Assembly: GCA_964529265.1 (NCBI GenBank)
Contig: CAZGVW010000141.1
Span: forward strand, 3,173 to 67,172
DNA: 64,000 nt
Source: CAZGVW01 sp964529265
GTDB taxonomy: Bacteria > Planctomycetota > Phycisphaerae > Phycisphaerales > UBA1924
Direction of reading: 5' to 3'
The notes under the pieces were generated by a model that saw only the letters and a list, made by a program, of their open reading frames with translations, ran no database searches and was not told where the DNA came from. Position numbers and translations under genes: made by a program. The first letter of the stretch is position 1. Every line of letters starts with the position of its first letter. Of the stretch, positions 1 to 7,809 are shown piece by piece.

Positions 1-242
1 CGGGCGACGCCCCCCCTGACCGCGGCTATCTCGTGGACTACGGCGTTATCAAAGAGGCGATCGAGCCCCTCCGCGCGCGCCTGGATCACCGTCTTCTCAA
101 CGAAATTGCCGGCCTGGAGAACCCCACCAGCGAGGTTCTTGCGGCGTGGATATGGGACCACCTCGCCCCGGCCCTGCCGCTCCTGGCGGAAATCATCGTG
201 CACGAGACCTGCACCAGCCGCTGTCACTACGAAGGCCAATGA
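1..242 (+). CDS. queD: 6-carboxytetrahydropterin synthase family protein (QueD/PTPS), 3' part
   Basis: The gene enters from outside the window, so only about the last 80 residues are seen. QueD converts 7,8-dihydroneopterin triphosphate to 6-carboxy-tetrahydropterin in the queuosine/7-deazaguanine pathway. Visible family marks, in order, are (V)DYGVIK (the family's hydrophobic-D-F-x-x-L/I-K motif), LDHRLLNEI (DHxxLN), NPTSE and a C-terminal VHET with the conserved Glu. The N-terminal zinc-binding histidines lie outside the window. The reading frame is open to base 1; the GTG at 33 is inside the conserved domain and is not the start. Other PTPS-fold enzymes share these motifs, so the exact reaction is inferred. 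Confidence 0.85.
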   Translation, partial: GDAPPDRGYLVDYGVIKEAIEPLRARLDHRLLNEIAGLENPTSEVLAAWIWDHLAPALPLLAEIIVHETCTSRCHYEGQ

Positions 243-244
243 AA

Positions 245-275
245 AACGCCCCTCGCGTTTGGCGCAAGGGGCGTT
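245..275 (-). terminator. Rho-independent terminator between convergent genes
   Basis: A perfect 9-bp inverted repeat (AACGCCCCT / AGGGGCGTT) with a 13-nt loop. Read on the minus strand the stem is followed by five T residues, so it ends transcription of the secreted-protein gene 310-948. The stem can also serve queD arriving from the other side. Confidence 0.75.
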
Positions 276-309
276 GCGGGTTCTCTCTCTCCTCGAACCC
301 GGGATTGGC

Positions 310-948
310 TTATTCCGCGGCGGCGGTGGTCGTCGAAGGCGTCTGCTTCGGCAGCACCACGATCGGCCCGCTGTACGGCCGAGTAACGGGCGCGTGCGCG
401 AGCACGGTCGCCTCGTTCACCTCGGGGCCGAGCACGCGGAGCTTGCTCTTGCGGCGCATCGGCTCATCCTCGAGGCGGATGGTCGCGCGAGGCTGGATAT
501 CGCCGGCGTACATGCGCGACGGCGCGTGGAGGTAGCGCGAGTTCACGTGCGTCCGCACGCCGAGCACGTAGCCCTGCTCCTTCAGCCACTGGTTGCGGGC
601 GCGCTCGAACTGCTGGAAGCCCTCTTCCGGGAAGCGCGTCCACGGGCTGATGGCGATCGGCACGTGGTTCACATCGACGTAGATCAGGTCGTTCACGGAG
701 GCCCACGGCGCGCCGTACGAGGCCGGGCCCGGCTCGCCGCCGATCTGCTCCGCGATGGGCCTGCGCGAGCCGATCGGATGGCGGCTCACCCAGAGGCGGC
801 CGTTCTGCGGGCGGCGCACATCGTCAACGCGGCCCGGGGGATAAGGGGCGGGGGTGATGAGATCGGCGTCGCGCCCGTAGCGGAGGTCGATCCGCTCCGA
901 GCCGAGCGTGGCGGCGAGCATTGCCGCGGCGAGAATGGTGGCTGTCAT
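310..948 (-). CDS. Secreted protein of unknown function
   Basis: I do not recognise this 212-residue protein. It begins MTATILAAAMLAATLGSE, a short hydrophobic stretch consistent with a signal peptide, and the rest is soluble and rich in Arg, Pro and Tyr. An in-frame upstream start (975) would add nine residues in front of the hydrophobic segment; the start at 948 is preferred because GGGAG/GAGAG purine runs sit just upstream. The middle contains conserved-looking runs (NDLIYVDVNHVPIAISPW; RFPEEGFQQFERARNQWL) and the tail is TTTAAAE. It is a lone transcription unit with a terminator directly downstream. No enzyme motif is visible. Confidence 0.6.
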   Translation of the reverse strand: MTATILAAAMLAATLGSERIDLRYGRDADLITPAPYPPGRVDDVRRPQNGRLWVSRHPIGSRRPIAEQIGGEPGPASYGAPWASVNDLIYVDVNHVPIAISPWTRFPEEGFQQFERARNQWLKEQGYVLGVRTHVNSRYLHAPSRMYAGDIQPRATIRLEDEPMRRKSKLRVLGPEVNEATVLAHAPVTRPYSGPIVVLPKQTPSTTTAAAE

Positions 949-1116
949 CTCTCTTGTTCTCCCTGGCAGGTGCAATGGCGAACCGGCGGCGCGCGGAAAG
1001 CGGCCGACTTGATCAGAATGCTCGAAGTGACGCCGGGATCAAGACTTATCGCGCGGAAAAGACAGCAATTCCCGCATCGACCGCCGTTCACCCCGTCCTA
1101 GAACTCCCCGGGAAAC

Positions 1117-1150
1117 GAAAACCCCGCTCGGGCGTTGGCCCCAGCGGGGT
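1117..1150 (-). terminator. Rho-independent terminator after the glycosyltransferase
   Basis: An 8-bp perfect stem, ACCCCGCT (1121-1128) with AGCGGGGT (1143-1150). On the minus strand it is followed by TTTTCGTTT. It lies about 90 nt past the stop of the glycosyltransferase gene and closes the permease-ATPase-glycosyltransferase unit. Confidence 0.7.
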
Positions 1151-1237
1151 GGAGGGGAGAAAGATGCAACTCGATTATCGAACCCGAACGCAACAGGGTC
1201 AATAACGGGTGTGCGGGCGTGCGGGACATGTCAGGGA

Positions 1238-2407
1238 CTATCGGACGTCGGGAGCGGCGTCGAAGGGGAGGGGCTCGCGCTCGCGGATGGACTCGTACGC
1301 CGCGATGATCTGAGCAACGTGGGCGCTGACGGTGCGTTCCCGCCGCAGGAAGTCCCTGGCCGCGGCGCCGATGCGTTTCGCGGCCGGGGGATCGGCCAGG
1401 ACGCGGTGGACGGCCTTTTCCCAGCCGGCGGCTGTGCGGTCGTCCACGATGATGGCGGTGCGGTCCTCGACGAGGGCGTCGGCGTAGGGGTCGCGGCGGG
1501 CGATGACGGTCATGCCCGCGGCCATGGAATCGAGCACGATGGAGCGCTCGCCCATGCCGCCCTCGGGCTGGATGAGCACATCGGCCATGAGGACCAGTTC
1601 GCGCCGGCCTTCGATGTCGGGGATGACGGACATGCGGTCGAGCAGGCCGCTCGACTTCGCGGCGGCCCAGACGCGGTGGTGGGACTTCACGCCGGCGGAA
1701 TCGAGAAAGACGAGCACGTTGGGCTCGGCCCGCACGGCGGCGGCGAGGCCGGTGATCGCGGCGATGTCGGAATCCGGCTCGCGTCCGGAGGAGATGACGA
1801 CGAACGAGGCGGGCGCATCGGCCTTGCGCCATGCGGAAGGCTCGCCGCTCACGTGCACGCCCCACGAGGCGAGGCGGCATGGCGCCTCGGCGCGGCTGCG
1901 CATCACAGCGCCGCGGATCGAGGCGGTTGGGGCGAGCCAGACGAGGTCGGCGGACTCGCGTCCTTCTTTCAGATGCTGCTCGACCACGTGCAGCGATTGG
2001 GCCAAGTGGGCTGACCACACCTCGAGCGCGAGGCCGGCGCCGCACAGCCGTGAGAGTTCGACCGCCAGCGGCCAGCACCCCTCGCCCCAGGCGTGAACGA
2101 TGTCGATGGGCCCTTCGCGGCCGGGCAGGGCGAGCGCGGCGACGCGCTCGAGCAGCCGGCGGGCTTCCGATCGCGCATCGATGCGCGCGAACCATTCCCC
2201 CGCAGGGAGGAATCCGAGCAGGCTCGTCAGTGCGCCCTGCGGCTCATAGAGCAGGCGATCGCTGAACCCTTCCGGGGGCGGCGGCGAATCGCTCGGCTGG
2301 GCGCGGACCACGCGCACGCCCTCATCAGCCAGGCCCACCTCGAGCCGGCTGAGCATGAGGCGCTCTCTGGCCGCGAAAGACTGGTCGGCGATGATCAGCG
2401 CCCGCAT
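1238..2407 (-). CDS. Glycosyltransferase, GT-B fold (family 1/4-like)
   Basis: A 389-residue protein starting MRALIIADQSF. The first half carries a PIDIVHAWGEGCWP segment typical of the acceptor domain of GT4-type enzymes. The second half has the donor-domain pattern: the SSGREPDSDI start of the nucleotide-binding fold, then QPEGGMGERSIVLDSMAAGMTVIARRDP, the family's E-x7-E-like sugar-nucleotide site, and a helical tail. The start codon lies inside the last 13 bases of the ABC ATPase gene, so translation is probably coupled. An earlier in-frame start would add over 100 low-complexity residues encoded over the ATPase and was rejected. The sugar donor and acceptor cannot be read from the sequence. 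Confidence 0.75.
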   Translation of the reverse strand: MRALIIADQSFAARERLMLSRLEVGLADEGVRVVRAQPSDSPPPPEGFSDRLLYEPQGALTSLLGFLPAGEWFARIDARSEARRLLERVAALALPGREGPIDIVHAWGEGCWPLAVELSRLCGAGLALEVWSAHLAQSLHVVEQHLKEGRESADLVWLAPTASIRGAVMRSRAEAPCRLASWGVHVSGEPSAWRKADAPASFVVISSGREPDSDIAAITGLAAAVRAEPNVLVFLDSAGVKSHHRVWAAAKSSGLLDRMSVIPDIEGRRELVLMADVLIQPEGGMGERSIVLDSMAAGMTVIARRDPYADALVEDRTAIIVDDRTAAGWEKAVHRVLADPPAAKRIGAAARDFLRRERTVSAHVAQIIAAYESIREREPLPFDAAPDVR

Positions 2408-3468
2408 GGCGCCAGCGTAGCGTGCGCAGCGGCGACCGCCGACTCTGTTCGCCATGCGGCGACATGGCGGCCCGGCGCCGCCTCGACCATCACCCACTCG
2501 CGGCCATCGAGCGCCGCGACGCCGTTCGGCGGCATGCCCCGCGGCCACCACGGGCGGAGGCCGTCGCTCGCCGCCCGCTCGTTCTCGGCGATGACCTCCG
2601 CAACCGTCGGAAGGCGACGCCGCGCGTCGCCGGTCGGTGCGCAGGCGAGCAGGGCATGTGTGTAAGGGTGCAACGGCGATTCGAGCATCTGGGCCGCGGG
2701 GCCGCGCTCCAGAACCCGGCCGCCCCACATCACGCACGCGGAATCGGCGAAGCGCGCCACGAGCCCGAGATCGTGCGTGATGAGCGCCGTCGCCATGCCG
2801 CGGCGGCGCTGAAGGTCGCGGAGCATTTCGAGCGTGCGAATGCGCAGCGAAGCGTCGAGCGCCGTGGTCGGCTCATCCGCAAGCAGGAGCGATGGATTCG
2901 ACGCCAGCGCCATCGCCACCAGCACCCGCTGGCGCATGCCGCCCGAGAACTGGTGCGGGTGGTCGCTCAATCGCCGCGCCGCATCCGGCACGTCCATTTC
3001 GTCGAGCGCCGCGGCCGCTCTCCGCTTCGCCTCCGCCTGGGGCATGCGCTCGTGGGCCCGGATGGCCTCGATGATCTGCTCGCCGATCGTGAGCGCCGGA
3101 TTGAGCGACGTCATCGGCTCCTGGAAGATCATCGCGATCCGCCGCCCGCGGAGGCGGCGCACGTCGCGCTCCTCAGCCGCGGCGAGGTCCATCTCGCCCT
3201 CGTCGGGAGGTCTGAACATGATCGCGCCGCCGTCGATGCGCGCCCCGCGGGGCAGAAGCCGCATCACGGTAAGCGCGGTCATCGTCTTGCCGCTGCCGGA
3301 TTCGCCGACCACGGCCATCGCCTCGCCGCGGCGGATCTCGAGCGACACGCCGTCCAGCACGCGCTCGCGGTTTCGGTCGGCGCGGGCTACGGAGACCGAG
3401 AGGTCCCGCACGCTCAGCAACGGCGCCGCCGGCTCAGTCTCGCCCGATGTGCCAAGACCGTGGCTCAT
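2395..3468 (-). CDS. Peptide-type ABC transporter ATP-binding protein (DppD/OppD-like)
   Basis: A 357-residue ATPase of the dipeptide/oligopeptide/nickel importer class. Walker A GESGSGKT is at residues 55-62, the Q-loop FQEP at 115-118, the ABC signature FSGGMRQ at 174-180, Walker B LLLADEPT at 194-201 and the switch His at 232. PLHPYTHALL after the core is typical of OppD/DppD. The usual C-terminal Cys cluster is replaced by an unusual tail (after about residue 290) ending in ATLAPCGR. The ATG overlaps the stop of the upstream permease gene (ATGA), and its 3' end overlaps the glycosyltransferase start. Substrate unknown. Confidence 0.88.
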   Translation of the reverse strand: MSHGLGTSGETEPAAPLLSVRDLSVSVARADRNRERVLDGVSLEIRRGEAMAVVGESGSGKTMTALTVMRLLPRGARIDGGAIMFRPPDEGEMDLAAAEERDVRRLRGRRIAMIFQEPMTSLNPALTIGEQIIEAIRAHERMPQAEAKRRAAAALDEMDVPDAARRLSDHPHQFSGGMRQRVLVAMALASNPSLLLADEPTTALDASLRIRTLEMLRDLQRRRGMATALITHDLGLVARFADSACVMWGGRVLERGPAAQMLESPLHPYTHALLACAPTGDARRRLPTVAEVIAENERAASDGLRPWWPRGMPPNGVAALDGREWVMVEAAPGRHVAAWRTESAVAAAHATLAPCGR

Positions 3469-4565
3469 GCGCGTCCTGCGCCCCCCCCGGGATCAATCGC
3501 CTCGCGCAACCCTTCTCCCACGAAGTTCAGCGCCAGCAGCGTCACGCCGAGCAGCAGGGAGGGAAACAGCAGCAGCCACCACCGCGGCTTGACGAGATTC
3601 AACTCGGCAAGTCCCTCCGCCACCAGCCCGCCCCAACTGGGCAGCGGTGGACGCACGCCGATGCCCAGGAAACTCAGGAACGATTCCTGGAGCATCGCCT
3701 GCGGCGCGGTCAGCGTGGCGTAGACGATGATCGTCCCCGCGAGGTTCGGCAGCAGGTGCTTTCTGAACTGCCGCGCCGGCGAAGCGCCGATGGCGCGGGC
3801 CGCCTCCATGAAGGGCCGCGCGCACAGGCTCATCGTCTGCCCCCGGATCACCCGCGCCATCGTGAGCCAGCTGACTCCACCGATCGCGACGAGCAGCGTG
3901 AGCACGTTCAGCGCCGCGAGCCCTCCCTCGCCCAGCCTTCCGCCGCGGGCCACCCAGCGCTCGATCACGGCGTCCGCCGCCACCGCGAGCAGCACGACGA
4001 GCAGGATGTACGGCAGACCGAACAGAATGTCCACGATCCGCATCATCGCCGCGTCGATTCTTCCGCCGGATGCCCCCGCCAGCGCGCCGTACAGCGTGCC
4101 GATGACCACGCTGATCGCCGCCGCGGCGAGGCCGATGCCGATCGAGACCGTGCCGCCCGCGAGGCACCGTGTCAGGAGGTCGCGGCCGAGGTGATCGGTC
4201 CCGAGCGCAGGCCTGGGCCGGGCGCGCAGGACCTCGTCTTCCGTCGGCTCACGCTCGACACCATCGGCCTCGAGCCGGCGCTTCATAATCTCGAAAGATG
4301 CCTCGCGCACGCGCTCCGCATCGCTCTCGCCGTGCGGCGCCCAGAAGGGGGGAAGGCGCTGCGCGGAGAGGTTCTGCCGCTTGTACGGCGCCGCCTCACC
4401 CGTCTCTCCGAGCCAGCCAAGTGTCCACGGCGCGGTGGCGAAGCAGGCGATCGCAATCACGGCGAGCGTGACGAGCCCGGTCATTCCCGCCGTCGATCGA
4501 CGGAAGCGGCGCCACGCGCCTGGAGCGGTTGGTTCGGCGCGTGCGTGCGATCGCGGCGCGGTCAT
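3465..4565 (-). CDS. Peptide-type ABC transporter permease (DppC/OppC-like)
   Basis: A 366-residue inner-membrane permease. A first membrane segment lies at about residues 28-50, followed by a long extracytoplasmic loop and then LGTDHLGRDLLTR, the hallmark entry to the BPD_transp_1 domain of DppC-type permeases. The cytoplasmic EAA loop FMEAARAIGASPARQFRKH contacts the ATPase. The stop overlaps the ATPase start. The customary partner permease (DppB/OppB) and the solute-binding protein are not in the window: the gene upstream on this strand belongs to another unit and is separated by a terminator. They may be encoded elsewhere. Confidence 0.88.
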   Translation of the reverse strand: MTAPRSHARAEPTAPGAWRRFRRSTAGMTGLVTLAVIAIACFATAPWTLGWLGETGEAAPYKRQNLSAQRLPPFWAPHGESDAERVREASFEIMKRRLEADGVEREPTEDEVLRARPRPALGTDHLGRDLLTRCLAGGTVSIGIGLAAAAISVVIGTLYGALAGASGGRIDAAMMRIVDILFGLPYILLVVLLAVAADAVIERWVARGGRLGEGGLAALNVLTLLVAIGGVSWLTMARVIRGQTMSLCARPFMEAARAIGASPARQFRKHLLPNLAGTIIVYATLTAPQAMLQESFLSFLGIGVRPPLPSWGGLVAEGLAELNLVKPRWWLLLFPSLLLGVTLLALNFVGEGLREAIDPGGGAGRA

Positions 4566-4624
4566 GGCCGGTCAGGATAGCCGCGTGGCGCGGGTTGTCC
4601 GCGCCGGCATCGGCGCAAGAGAAA

Positions 4625-4657
4625 GGGCCGGCCCCGCCGCGTCGCGGAAGCCGGCCC
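4625..4657 (-). terminator. Rho-independent terminator after the sigma-factor operon
   Basis: GGGCCGGC (4625-4632) pairs perfectly with GCCGGCCC (4650-4657). On the minus strand the stem is followed by CTTTCTC. It sits about 30 nt past the stop of the coiled-coil protein gene and separates that operon from the ABC transporter genes. Confidence 0.6.
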
Positions 4658-4684
4658 GAGGTTGGTTCTGATCCGTTTTGCGCG

Positions 4685-5635
4685 CTACTCGGGGCGCGGA
4701 CCGCGACGGCGCATTTCCCCATGGCCGGGCGCAGCGTCATGAGACTTGCGCATCATCCTGCCGTCCTCACCCTCCGGGCCGGGCCCGAAGCCCTCCTCAT
4801 CTCCACCGAGTATGCCGCCCTCCAGCGCCCGGCGGAGCAGCTCATCGGCCCGCTGCTGCACGTGCCCGTCGCGGTTGGTGGCCCGCTCCTCGAGTTCGGC
4901 CTGGAATCGCTCCAGACGGCGCGAGAGGCGCTCCGCCTCCTGCAGGCCATGCCGGGCGCGCAGGTCGAACTGGTGGCCCACGAGCCCGACGAGTTCGGCG
5001 CGGATCTGATCAAGCCGCGCCTGGGTCAACTCGTCGGGCTTCGCGTCGCGAACCTCGCGCAGCAGGTCGAAGATCTGCCTGCCGTTGCGGAGTTCCTCCA
5101 TCTTCATCTCGAAGGCTTCGGGATCGCGCTCGCGGAGTTCGATGAGCGGGATCAGGCGCGGCGCAGCGCGAAGCAGCGCCTGCCGGCCCTTCTCGCGATC
5201 GGTCTCCCAGATGCGCTGCACCCGCTCGTGCAGGCGGGGATTGACCTCCTCCAGCAGGCTCAGGAGGCGCTCGGCGCGCTCATCCGTGAGTTCGAACCGG
5301 CCGGCGCCGAAGCGGCCTGCGCCGGGCCCATCACCGCCCGGACCGCGCGAGGGGCGGCCCTCCGGCCCCGGCCCGTCGGCCAGCCCTTCGCGCATGTGGG
5401 CGGCGATTTGCTCCGCGGGCTCGCCGCGATTCAGCATCGCCAGCGCCTCTTCGAGGCGGGCTTCCTGCTCCCGATTCTTCGTCAGCGCCTGCTCGATGCG
5501 GGCGCGCATTCGGTCTTCCGTTGCGCCGTCCTTCGCGCCGGCCACGGGGCGAACAGCCGCGACGGCGCTCAGGCCGCCCGCGGCCACGATCAGCCCGCAC
5601 GCCACCAGCATGATGACACTTCCGCGCTTCATCAC
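4685..5635 (-). CDS. Secreted coiled-coil protein of unknown function in a sigma-factor operon
   Basis: A 316-residue protein with an N-terminal signal peptide (hydrophobic residues 7-27, ending VAAVRPVAGA). A first helical block (residues about 40-85, EDRMRARIEQALTKNREQ) is followed by a Gly/Pro-rich linker (PGPEGRPSRGPGGDGPG) and a long Glu/Arg-rich helical region (about 115-280) that looks like coiled coil. I do not assign a family; the helical, charged periplasmic style recalls Spy/CpxP chaperones but their LTxxQ motifs are absent. Its ATG overlaps the stop of the anti-sigma-like gene, making it the third gene of sigma - anti-sigma - effector, so it may be a sensor or target of that regulator (inference). 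Confidence 0.6.
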   Translation of the reverse strand: MMKRGSVIMLVACGLIVAAGGLSAVAAVRPVAGAKDGATEDRMRARIEQALTKNREQEARLEEALAMLNRGEPAEQIAAHMREGLADGPGPEGRPSRGPGGDGPGAGRFGAGRFELTDERAERLLSLLEEVNPRLHERVQRIWETDREKGRQALLRAAPRLIPLIELRERDPEAFEMKMEELRNGRQIFDLLREVRDAKPDELTQARLDQIRAELVGLVGHQFDLRARHGLQEAERLSRRLERFQAELEERATNRDGHVQQRADELLRRALEGGILGGDEEGFGPGPEGEDGRMMRKSHDAAPGHGEMRRRGPRPE

Positions 5636-6105
5636 ATTGACTCCTCGAAAATCGACGCCTCCGACTCGAACGACGGCCAGAGGTCTTCGTACGAGCGGTC
5701 TAACGCCGCGAACGCCTCTTCGATTTCATCGACCGTCTGCACACTGGTTGACGGCCACTCCTCAGAGACCTCGAGCCAGCGGTCGAGATCGGCCGCAACC
5801 TCGCCGTTCAGGGCCGCCGGCTGAGGGGCGCCCGGCCAACTCATCCAGAGCGCGCCGCCGGCCACGAGCGCAACCGCCGCGGCGGCGGCCCACCGCGCCA
5901 GGCGCCGAACGCGGATCGGACCCGGCGCGCCCGCAGCGGTGGCGGAGGCCCTGAGCGAGCCCGATGACGCCAGGATGATGCGCGCCTCGAGCGAAGCGGG
6001 CGCGTTGGCCCGCTCGCGGGATGCGAGATCATCGAGCGCGGCTTCGAGGCCCTTCAGGGCTTCGTCCCCGCCCGGATCGCCGTGGAATTTCAGTTCGTCA
6101 GTCAT
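5632..6105 (-). CDS. Single-pass membrane protein, probable anti-sigma factor
   Basis: A 157-residue protein starting MTDELKFHGDPGG. A soluble N-terminal part of about 75 residues is followed by one membrane segment (WAAAAAVALVAGGALWMSW) and a short acidic outer domain. This layout, and its place directly after an ECF sigma factor with an 8-bp overlap, fits an anti-sigma factor. The zinc-binding H-x3-C-x2-C motif of the common ZAS class is absent, so it would be a different class. The 3' end overlaps the next gene by ATGA. An in-frame start 51 nt upstream was rejected because it lies deep inside the sigma gene. Confidence 0.6.
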   Translation of the reverse strand: MTDELKFHGDPGGDEALKGLEAALDDLASRERANAPASLEARIILASSGSLRASATAAGAPGPIRVRRLARWAAAAAVALVAGGALWMSWPGAPQPAALNGEVAADLDRWLEVSEEWPSTSVQTVDEIEEAFAALDRSYEDLWPSFESEASIFEESM

Positions 6106-6703
6106 GCTCGTTCGAGCCTCGAATCGTCTTCTCCGCGGGCGGATCCAGCAGATCACGCAGTTTGCGCAGCGCCCGATGGTGCCGGGCCAGCAGCGTGCCC
6201 ACGGGCTCGTTCAACAGGTCCGCCATCTGGCGGAAACTCAGGCCGGCGTGGTGGCGCAGTTCGATCACTTCCCTGTCGGCATCCGCCAGGCGCGACAGCG
6301 CGTCGCGCAACGCATCGAACGAGCCGGCTTCCCGCTCCAAGACAGGCGCGGCGGGCGCCTCCTCATCCGGAAGGGCGCCGGAGTTCGCGGCCCAGCGCTT
6401 GGCCCGGCGGATTTCGTCGCGCACGCGGTTCATCGCGACGCGGAACAGCCACGCCTCGAACCGGCCTCGCTCGGCGTAGCCCTCGGTCCCCAGTTTGGCC
6501 GCGACGGTCACGAACACGGACTGCGTCACCTCCTCGGCCGCGTCGTCGCGCCCGCAGCGGGAGCGGGCGAGTGCGAAAACGCGCCGCCAGTACATCCGGA
6601 CAAGCGTCCGCCACGCCTCCTCGTCGCCACCCCTCGCCCGCGCGAGGACGGCGTCGAGTTCGGGGCCCTGCCCCTCGTGCGTGGGGGAATCCATGGCCCA
6701 CAT
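6098..6703 (-). CDS. ECF-type RNA polymerase sigma factor
   Basis: A 201-residue sigma-70 family protein. Region 2 is seen as an Arg/Trp-rich helix (RRVFALARSRCGRDDAAEEV) followed by QSVFVTVAAKL and RFEAWLFRVAMNRVRDEIRR. After an Ala/Glu/Pro linker comes region 4 with LADADREVIELRHHAGLSF, then RQMADLLNEPVGTLLARHHRAL, the -35-binding helix-turn-helix. It heads a three-gene operon with the anti-sigma-like and coiled-coil genes. Either ATG 6703 or ATG 6694 could be the start; no clear Shine-Dalgarno sequence decides. It probably regulates its own operon, as is common for ECF factors. Confidence 0.88.
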   Translation of the reverse strand: MWAMDSPTHEGQGPELDAVLARARGGDEEAWRTLVRMYWRRVFALARSRCGRDDAAEEVTQSVFVTVAAKLGTEGYAERGRFEAWLFRVAMNRVRDEIRRAKRWAANSGALPDEEAPAAPVLEREAGSFDALRDALSRLADADREVIELRHHAGLSFRQMADLLNEPVGTLLARHHRALRKLRDLLDPPAEKTIRGSNEHD

Positions 6704-6790
6704 CTATCGGCAGAACGTCGGAGGGGCGGGCTGATTGCCGAGCATGCCGGGCGCCACCCGCCCCGGAGGCCTCACCGGCGGTTTCGGTCC

Positions 6791-6827
6791 AAAAAAAGAG
6801 CCAGCCTCCCGGGGAGGGGAGGCTGGC
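6791..6827 (-). terminator. Strong rho-independent terminator
   Basis: A perfect 11-bp stem, GCCAGCCTCCC (6800-6810) with GGGAGGCTGGC (6817-6827) and a 6-nt loop. On the minus strand it is followed by seven T residues. It ends the P-domain protein gene whose stop is at 6864. Confidence 0.9.
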
Positions 6828-6863
6828 AGGAAAATCACGAAACTGGATTCGTCAGGAGACGAA

Positions 6864-7484
6864 TCAGCGACGACGACGCCCAGCCGCGAGGCCGGCGAGC
6901 CCGAAGAGGGCCACCGCGCCCGGGGTCGGGACGTTGAACAGGCCGAGGGTCCAAGAACCCAGGTTGCCCACGTCGCCACCGGCGGCGTCCTGGATCTCGA
7001 GAGACCAGGTGCCGAACTTGTTGTCGCCGGCGAAGACGGCCAGCGGGGTCGCGGGGGCGTAGTCGCCGCCGGGGATGATGCCCGTGGCGGGCAGAGCGGC
7101 CGCAACGGCGGGCAGGTCGCCCGTCGACATATCATCGAACACATAGGTGCCGCCGAGGTCGCTGCTGTCACCCGCGGCGCCGGCCGGGAAGCCCGGGCGG
7201 TTGATCAGGATGGACTGACGGCCGGAGTCCTTGTGAGTGAGCGTCACGGTCAGGTCGCCAACCCACGTGTGGGAGATGTTGTTGAGGCTGACGATGACGT
7301 CCTTCACAGGAGCGTTCTCGTTGACGAAGATCTCAGAACGGAGCGGAGCCGTGCCGGCGCCGCCGGAGCCGGACGGCGGAATCACGCCGCCCTGGCCGGT
7401 GTACGTCTTCAGCACGTTGGCCGAAGCCGTCGAAGACGCAACCAGCGCGAGGCCTGCCGCGCTGATCAGTGCGAGCTTGGACAT
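6864..7484 (-). CDS. Secreted P-domain protein with PEP-CTERM-like sorting tail
   Basis: A 206-residue exported protein. A signal peptide (MSKLALISAAGLALVASSTASA) is followed by a proprotein-convertase P-domain: SHTWVGDLTVTLTHKDSGR, then LINRPGFPAG, and GDNKFGTWSLEIQDAAGGD near the end, the standard jelly-roll pattern. The last 22 residues (VPTPGAVALFGLAGLAAGRRRR) form a Pro motif, hydrophobic helix and Arg cluster, the exosortase-type sorting signal as found in planctomycetes (VPxPG variant). The start is set by AGGAGG 10 nt before ATG; a longer in-frame start lacks a signal peptide. It is monocistronic with a strong terminator. A TTGACA hexamer stands at 7526-7531 but no good -10 was seen. 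Confidence 0.8.
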   Translation of the reverse strand: MSKLALISAAGLALVASSTASANVLKTYTGQGGVIPPSGSGGAGTAPLRSEIFVNENAPVKDVIVSLNNISHTWVGDLTVTLTHKDSGRQSILINRPGFPAGAAGDSSDLGGTYVFDDMSTGDLPAVAAALPATGIIPGGDYAPATPLAVFAGDNKFGTWSLEIQDAAGGDVGNLGSWTLGLFNVPTPGAVALFGLAGLAAGRRRR

Positions 7485-7809
7485 GTTCTTCTTCCTCCTG
7501 ATGGATGGACACGAACAAAGCAGACTGTCAAACCCACGACACCGCCGCGAGAACCGCAACGGGTTAAAGCCAAAGCCCAGATGTGCGGGGGACGCTCAAC
7601 TCCTCTTCGGACGGGCGCACGCAAAAACGACGCCTCGAACCAAAGCCCCGAGTTGAGAGAAGTGACGTGTTCCTCCCGCGAGAGTGGTAGAACCCTTCCT
7701 ATGGCTAGGAGTACCAACGCCGCCTTCGCAATGCAAGCGGGAATCCACCACATTCGTGGTCGATTTCGGCCATGTGGGGCGAGCCGCAAGGACCGGCGGC
7801 GGGCTTCCC
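7485..7809. other. 325-nt intergenic region without a gene
   Basis: This region lies between the end of the BtuF-like gene and the start of the P-domain gene, both on the minus strand. It holds the AGGAGG ribosome site and a -35-like TTGACA for the P-domain gene. A spaced inverted repeat CTCAACT (7595-7601) / AGTTGAG (7651-7657) is present but its arms are too far apart to call functional. No RNA gene, riboswitch or clear terminator was seen. Confidence 0.4.

Noticed and set aside
245..275. CRISPR or tRNA signals in intergenic regions
   Set aside because: No regularly spaced direct repeats with spacers and no cloverleaf with a T-loop such as GGTTCGAATCC were seen anywhere; the only repeats are hairpins and short tandem units.
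7595..7657. CTCAACT / AGTTGAG spaced inverted repeat as a riboswitch or regulator site for the BtuF-like gene
   Set aside because: The arms are about 50 nt apart and lie downstream of that gene, not in its leader. No cobalamin-box was seen.
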